A stretch of 13,159 bases of DNA, taken from positions 1 to 13,159 of the forward strand of contig CAZVYJ010000069.1 of the NCBI GenBank assembly GCA_964631565.1. Direction: 5' to 3'. Below the pieces are notes generated by a model that worked only from the letters and a program-made list of their open reading frames with translations, searched no databases and had not been told where the DNA came from. Position 1 is the stretch's first letter; each line of letters begins with the position of its first letter. The stretch is from CAZVYJ01 sp964631565 (GTDB taxonomy: Bacteria > Planctomycetota > Phycisphaerae > SM23-33). Below, one piece after another: positions 10,229-13,159 of this stretch. Position numbers and translations under genes: made by a program.

Positions 10229-10671
10229 GCCCGCATGAAGGCGTCCAGAATTTCTTCCTCGCGAGCATGCATTTTGGCCGCACCGCGCGGCGTCTGGTCT
10301 TCGTAGCCCATAAGATGCAGCAGTCCGTGAACCACGTAGAGCATAAGCTCTTTCTGCCGCGGCAGACCTCTCAAACGGGCCTGCTGTACAGCGACATCGG
10401 TGCAGACCACGATCTGGGCGCTTATCCCTCTGGAGCGATTGTCCGACATGTCGAAGCTCAGCACGTCGGTCGCCCCGGCATGGCTGAGATAACGGCGGTT
10501 CATCTCGGCCATATCTTTGGCCGAAACCAGGGCGATATCCACCTCGCCGACCGTCGTTCCCTCCTGGCGGGCCACAAAGGCCGCCAGTTCGGCAAGCTTT
10601 TTGCGCGGCACGCGCATCGTCTTTTGGGATGAGGAGATACGTACAACAGGCTTTTCGTGTTCCTTTACCAT
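10225..10671 (-). CDS. ybeY: Endoribonuclease YbeY (16S rRNA maturation)
   Basis: YbeY is a metal-dependent RNase needed for 16S rRNA 3'-end maturation and ribosome quality control in the cytoplasm. The 148-aa length is typical. The signature runs NRRYLSHAGATDVLSFDM (58-75), then VVHGLLHLMGYEDQ (113-126). The canonical H-x3-H-x5-H zinc site has His115 and His119, but the third position is Asp125. Comparable Asp substitutions are known from other phyla, from memory, so the enzyme may still bind metal. ATG 10671 has no clear Shine-Dalgarno site. The usual partner phoH is not adjacent. The stop codon shares CTAG (10225-10228) with comF, so the two genes overlap by 4 bp, and I see no terminator between them. 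Confidence 0.9.
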   Translation of the reverse strand: MVKEHEKPVVRISSSQKTMRVPRKKLAELAAFVARQEGTTVGEVDIALVSAKDMAEMNRRYLSHAGATDVLSFDMSDNRSRGISAQIVVCTDVAVQQARLRGLPRQKELMLYVVHGLLHLMGYEDQTPRGAAKMHAREEEILDAFMRA

Positions 10672-10719
10672 TGCACTTAAAAGGATACCAATCCGGGGCG
10701 TTTCGCACCAGCCGGAGGC

Positions 10720-10734
10720 TTAAGAAAATCTTAA
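10720..10734. repeat. Perfect short palindrome in the ybeY-GT2 intergenic region
   Basis: TTAAGA and TCTTAA flank a 3-base AAA centre. The symmetry suits a dimeric repressor operator, or a small AT-rich hairpin. It is about 50 bp upstream of ybeY and about 235 bp upstream of the GT2 start. Confidence 0.5.
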
Positions 10735-10735
10735 T

Positions 10736-10748
10736 ATCCGAGGCGGAT
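10736..10748. repeat. Second short palindrome next to the first
   Basis: ATCCG and CGGAT surround a central AGG, one base after the previous palindrome. Two adjacent dyads with different sequence are more suggestive of a regulatory site than either alone, but their length allows chance. Confidence 0.35.
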
Positions 10749-10968
10749 TCTTCAACACAGCCAAATAAGCGTGTCGTAGAATATGGGGTTTCTTGTACCT
10801 AGTTGCGGTTGTTGCTATTGGTGGGCACGTCCAGTTGTGCTGGCGTTCCACTGAGCCGGTCGGCACACCAAGGCCAACTGCACAAGGGGCGATAAGCGGC
10901 CATAAGAATAAAGCTCTGACGCAACGTTAGACTGCTGCTTTTGGCTTTCGCGCTCTGGAGAGACCTCA

Positions 10969-12456
10969 TTGAGTACCTTGATGCGTGACTGTATCAGTTC
11001 CGTATCGACACGCCGTTCCCGAATTCCAAACGTATCGGCTGTCGGGCCCGAGAAAGGGGCCTGGAGGTTTGGAGTACCTTCCAATATCACCGCAAAGCTG
11101 GCGATAGTGGGCATGGTTGCCGCTGTGATTTTCGCCTGCGTTATCTTTACCGATGGCTATACAGGCCTGCGAGCGAGATTCAGAGATAATTCGTTCGGCT
11201 GGCCCGCCTTCGTCGCTGCGCACACAATGGCTGCGGTCGCCATCTTCGCTTTCATCTGGCGATTCGTATGCTTTTTCTGCTACAGGCCCACATGGGCGTG
11301 CGAAGACAGCCGCCTGCCAGTGTGCACGGTAGTTGTCCCGGCCTACAACGAAGGCAAACTGGTTCTGCATACGCTGCGAAGCCTCGTCGGCAGCAACTAT
11401 CCCAAGGATAAGCTTTACATAGTCGCCGTGGATGACGGCAGCAAGGACGACACCTGGAAATGGATGCAGCAGGCTGAGAGGGAATTTCCCGGCAGGATCA
11501 GGCTGATAAAACAGGCCCGAAACACCGGCAAAAGAGGCGCTCTCTACGCCGGATTCATGGTCAGCAGGGGAGAAGTCATTATCACCGTGGACAGCGACTC
11601 CACGGTCGATCCCGATACGCTGCGGCATGTCGTCAGTCCTTTCGTTCGTGATGCTCGCGTCGGAGCCGTCGCCGGCAATGTCCGGGTCCTCAACAAGGAA
11701 GACGGCATCATCCCCCGCATGCTTGACGTAACCTACATGTACAGCTTCGATTTCATCCGAGCCGGACAAAGCTCGGTAAACGCCGTCATGTGCACGCCCG
11801 GCGCCCTTTCCGCATACAGGCGCGATATCCTCTTCCAGGTCCTGCCGGAGTGGATGCATCAGACTTTCTGCGGCCGACCCGCAAACGCCGGCGAAGACCA
11901 CGCCATGACAAACCTTATTCTCCGCAACGGCTACAAGGTCAAGTTCCAGCACGAAGCCGTCGTATACACGAAAGTTCCGACGGAATATCAGACCCTTTGC
12001 AAAATGTTCCTGCGATGGGCCAGAAGCAACGTGCGGGAAACCATCGTGCTCAGCCGTTTCGCTTTCACGCGATTCAGAGAAAGCCAGCTGTTCGGCCCGC
12101 GAGTCAACCTCGTACTGCAGTTGATATACCTGACGCTGCCGGTCGTGCTGCGGCTGGGCGTCATCGGTTGCCTCATATGGCAGCCGCTGACATTCACCAT
12201 TCAGCTTATGGCGGTAGCGGTCGCATCGTCGACGGTTCCCGCTGTCATCTATGGATGCTCCCGGCGGAGCACCGACTGCCTGTGGGCGTTCCTTTACGGG
12301 CCATTCTGGGCGCTTGGACTTTGGTGGATTAAGCCTTATGCGCTTATAACCGCACACAAGAGCGCCTGGATGACGCGCAACACCGCCCAGCCGGTTATGC
12401 CGGCGAAGGAAGCTCCCGACAATATCGCGGCGAAACTGCCTACGGAGGCCGCATGA
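10969..12456 (+). CDS. Processive family-2 glycosyltransferase, hyaluronan/chitin-synthase-like
   Basis: This membrane GT2 enzyme of 495 aa probably polymerises and exports a beta-linked polysaccharide. Two hydrophobic helices (about 42-61 and 79-104) precede the cytoplasmic catalytic domain, which has VVPAYNEGK (122-130), DDGS (155-158), the metal-binding DSDS (208-211) and the catalytic-base motif GEDHAMTN (308-315). RWARSNVRE (349-357) resembles the RW-x-x-S-x-x-RE block of hyaluronan and NodC-type synthases and stands for the processivity motif QxxRW, although the Gln is Met. Three or four more membrane helices follow (about 380-456). No PilZ domain is seen. The start is TTG 10969, backed by GGAGAG (10957-10962) six bases upstream; ATG 10981 is in frame but 18 bases from that site. 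The polymer cannot be named. It is followed by a GT87-like gene. Confidence 0.88.
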   Translation: MSTLMRDCISSVSTRRSRIPNVSAVGPEKGAWRFGVPSNITAKLAIVGMVAAVIFACVIFTDGYTGLRARFRDNSFGWPAFVAAHTMAAVAIFAFIWRFVCFFCYRPTWACEDSRLPVCTVVVPAYNEGKLVLHTLRSLVGSNYPKDKLYIVAVDDGSKDDTWKWMQQAEREFPGRIRLIKQARNTGKRGALYAGFMVSRGEVIITVDSDSTVDPDTLRHVVSPFVRDARVGAVAGNVRVLNKEDGIIPRMLDVTYMYSFDFIRAGQSSVNAVMCTPGALSAYRRDILFQVLPEWMHQTFCGRPANAGEDHAMTNLILRNGYKVKFQHEAVVYTKVPTEYQTLCKMFLRWARSNVRETIVLSRFAFTRFRESQLFGPRVNLVLQLIYLTLPVVLRLGVIGCLIWQPLTFTIQLMAVAVASSTVPAVIYGCSRRSTDCLWAFLYGPFWALGLWWIKPYALITAHKSAWMTRNTAQPVMPAKEAPDNIAAKLPTEAA

Positions 12457-12491
12457 GCTTTCATCTGGCGTGGGAGAGCGGAGATCGTTAA
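12453..12491 (+). CDS. 12-codon ORF overlapping the GT2 stop, in frame with GT87
   Basis: ATG 12453 overlaps the GT2 stop as ATGA and follows the strong ribosome site GGAGG (12444-12448) by 4 bases. It encodes MSFHLAWESGDR and then TAA at 12489-12491. It shares the frame of the downstream GT87 gene, whose first ATG comes four codons after that TAA. It could be a leader peptide for reinitiation, or the old N-terminus of the GT87 gene cut off by a nonsense change. The ribosome site and overlap are seen; either role is inference. Confidence 0.4.
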   Translation: MSFHLAWESGDR

Positions 12492-12501
12492 ATTGTCTCC
12501 C
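12472..12501 (+). promoter_or_regulatory. Possible hairpin just before the GT87 start
   Basis: GGGAGA (12472-12477) can pair with TCTCCC (12496-12501), leaving an 18-base loop. An alternative pairs GGAGA (12480-12484) with TCTCC (12496-12500). The right arm ends 2 bases before ATG 12504. Either form could influence reinitiation or mask ribosome entry. Confidence 0.3.
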
Positions 12502-12503
12502 GG

Positions 12504-13159
12504 ATGAAAACGGAACACAGAAACAAACCGGCATGGGCGCTGCCTTACGTTTCGCCGATGCCGCAAAGCGGCGTGCACAGGCGGCGGATCGTGAAGGCCG
12601 CCCGCATCGCATGCTATGTTGTCGCCATTGCCGCATTGGTTGTTCCTGTCATCCAGTTTCAGTCGCTAACGGTTCGCAATCTCCGCAACGCGGAGGAATT
12701 CCGCACCCGCCGGCAGGCCGGCCTGACCCAGCCCGGCGAGGAAGGGCCAGGCAAAGAGCACAAGGGCGCAATAGGCCGATGGCGAAAAGCGATCACCGCC
12801 TTCTGGGACGGCGAAAACATATACAGGCAGCCCGACGCCGACGCACCCGTCAATCCCGATGACGCCGAGACTATCTGGCTGCATCCCAACATGCCGTTCG
12901 TGATAATACTGCTCACCCCGCTGGCGTATCTGCCGGTCACGGTGATGTCGCTGGTTTTCTGCATTCTCAAAATCCTCGCGATCGCAGCGGCGATTCTGAT
13001 GGCCGTCCGCGTCGCCGACCACAATGGCAAACGCATGCCCGACTGGGTCGTCATGCTGGGTTTCCTCTGGGCCGCACTGCTGATAATCGGCGACATCCAG
13101 CACGGCAACACCAACGGCTTCGTGCTGGCCGCCATCGTGCTGCACCTCTGGCTGTATCG
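12504..13159 (+). CDS. GT87-like membrane glycosyltransferase, 3'-truncated by the window
   Basis: The first 218 codons are open to the window end. The sequence fits the GT87/DUF2029 group, multi-spanning GT-C enzymes that use polyprenyl-phosphate-linked sugars, mannose in the studied cases. It has a first membrane helix at about 33-51, an outside loop with WDGENIYRQ (101-109), then HPNMPFVIILLTPLAYLP (127-144) opening a second membrane segment. IGDIQHGNTNGFVL (195-208) resembles the GQ-N segment common in this family. The loop at about 65-95 is charged and longer than I expect. ATG 12504 is used because an in-frame TAA lies 15 bases upstream. No ribosome site is correctly spaced; see the 12-codon ORF and hairpin before it. 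It follows GT2 by 47 bp, probably as a glycan operon. The GT87 assignment is moderately sure. Confidence 0.7.
   Translation, partial: MKTEHRNKPAWALPYVSPMPQSGVHRRRIVKAARIACYVVAIAALVVPVIQFQSLTVRNLRNAEEFRTRRQAGLTQPGEEGPGKEHKGAIGRWRKAITAFWDGENIYRQPDADAPVNPDDAETIWLHPNMPFVIILLTPLAYLPVTVMSLVFCILKILAIAAAILMAVRVADHNGKRMPDWVVMLGFLWAALLIIGDIQHGNTNGFVLAAIVLHLWLY

Larger units (their letters stand above)
10672..10968 (+). other. Non-coding region between ybeY and the GT2 gene
   Basis: This 297-bp divergent stretch is AT-richer than its neighbours and contains no convincing gene. It holds two adjacent palindromes (10720-10734 and 10736-10748) and a possible branched stem at 10832-10880. It must contain promoters for both flanking genes, but no box pair is good enough to call. 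A 23-codon ORF starting at 10783 has no ribosome site. Confidence 0.6.

Noticed and set aside
10690..10722. Sequence resembling a piece of a GEMM c-di-GMP riboswitch (AAGCCTCCGGC on the minus strand)
   Set aside because: Only one short block matches. The GNRA loop, receptor and second stem are missing, and it points toward ybeY, not toward the polysaccharide synthase.
10783..10854. 23-codon ORF (MGFLVPSCGCCYWW...) in the GT2 leader
   Set aside because: There is no Shine-Dalgarno site and no evidence beyond an ATG; frames this short arise by chance.
10872..10932. Possible integron attC site: GTTAGAC (10926-10932) with GGCCAAC (10872-10878) upstream
   Set aside because: The right box fits GTTRRRY, but the left box does not fit RYYYAAC and pairs at only 5 of 7 positions. 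The interior lacks the symmetrical stem of an attC, and no integrase or cassette is nearby.
10966..12636. 556-codon open frame on the - strand opposite the GT2 gene
   Set aside because: It lies antisense to a glycosyltransferase with all motifs intact; its composition is that of a reverse-frame shadow.

Overview
This window is chromosomal-looking DNA, GC-rich and densely coding, from a bacterium. Ten protein genes are complete or essentially complete, and one more runs off the right edge. All have recognisable relatives except a HEAT-repeat-like membrane-anchored protein, whose role is unknown. The mix of HEAT-like, ThuA-like and DRTGG-type metallophosphoesterase proteins, together with the weak or absent Shine-Dalgarno sites of several genes, resembles Planctomycetota (Phycisphaerae-type lineages). 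That assignment is an inference from protein flavour only. I see no tRNA, rRNA, CRISPR array, insertion sequence, prophage or integrase.

Layout. (1) 1-145: AT-richer DNA ending in a terminator-like hairpin. (2) accA (+), the carboxyltransferase alpha subunit of acetyl-CoA carboxylase, converges on a trpB-trpA pair (-) encoding tryptophan synthase. (3) A 140-bp divergent intergenic region carries back-to-back sigma70-like promoters for trpBA (-) and mdh (+). (4) mdh, a ThuA-like gene and a lipoprotein metallophosphoesterase form a short + strand operon, closed at about 6005-6039 by a strong hairpin and T-run. The stop codon of fumC (-) lies inside that T-run. (5) fumC faces away from a HEAT-like gene across another divergent promoter region. 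The HEAT-like gene is coupled by an ATGA overlap to a comF-type phosphoribosyltransferase gene. (6) comF and ybeY (-) end tail to tail, sharing a CTAG tetranucleotide. (7) After a roughly 300-bp non-coding stretch with palindromes come a processive family-2 glycosyltransferase, of the hyaluronan/chitin-synthase type, and the start of a GT87-like multi-spanning glycosyltransferase.

Working together. accA, trpBA, mdh, fumC and ybeY are housekeeping genes for fatty acid synthesis, tryptophan synthesis, two consecutive TCA steps (fumarate to malate to oxaloacetate) and rRNA maturation. The last two genes look like a surface-polysaccharide or lipid-linked-glycan module. I see no clear new defence or mobile system. 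The most notable local observation is at the GT2/GT87 junction. A 12-codon ORF with a strong GGAGG site overlaps the GT2 stop as ATGA and lies in the same frame as GT87, separated from it by one TAA. Secondary points are the Asp in place of the third metal-binding His of YbeY, a possible leaderless start for the HEAT-like gene, and the structured-looking leader before the GT2 gene.
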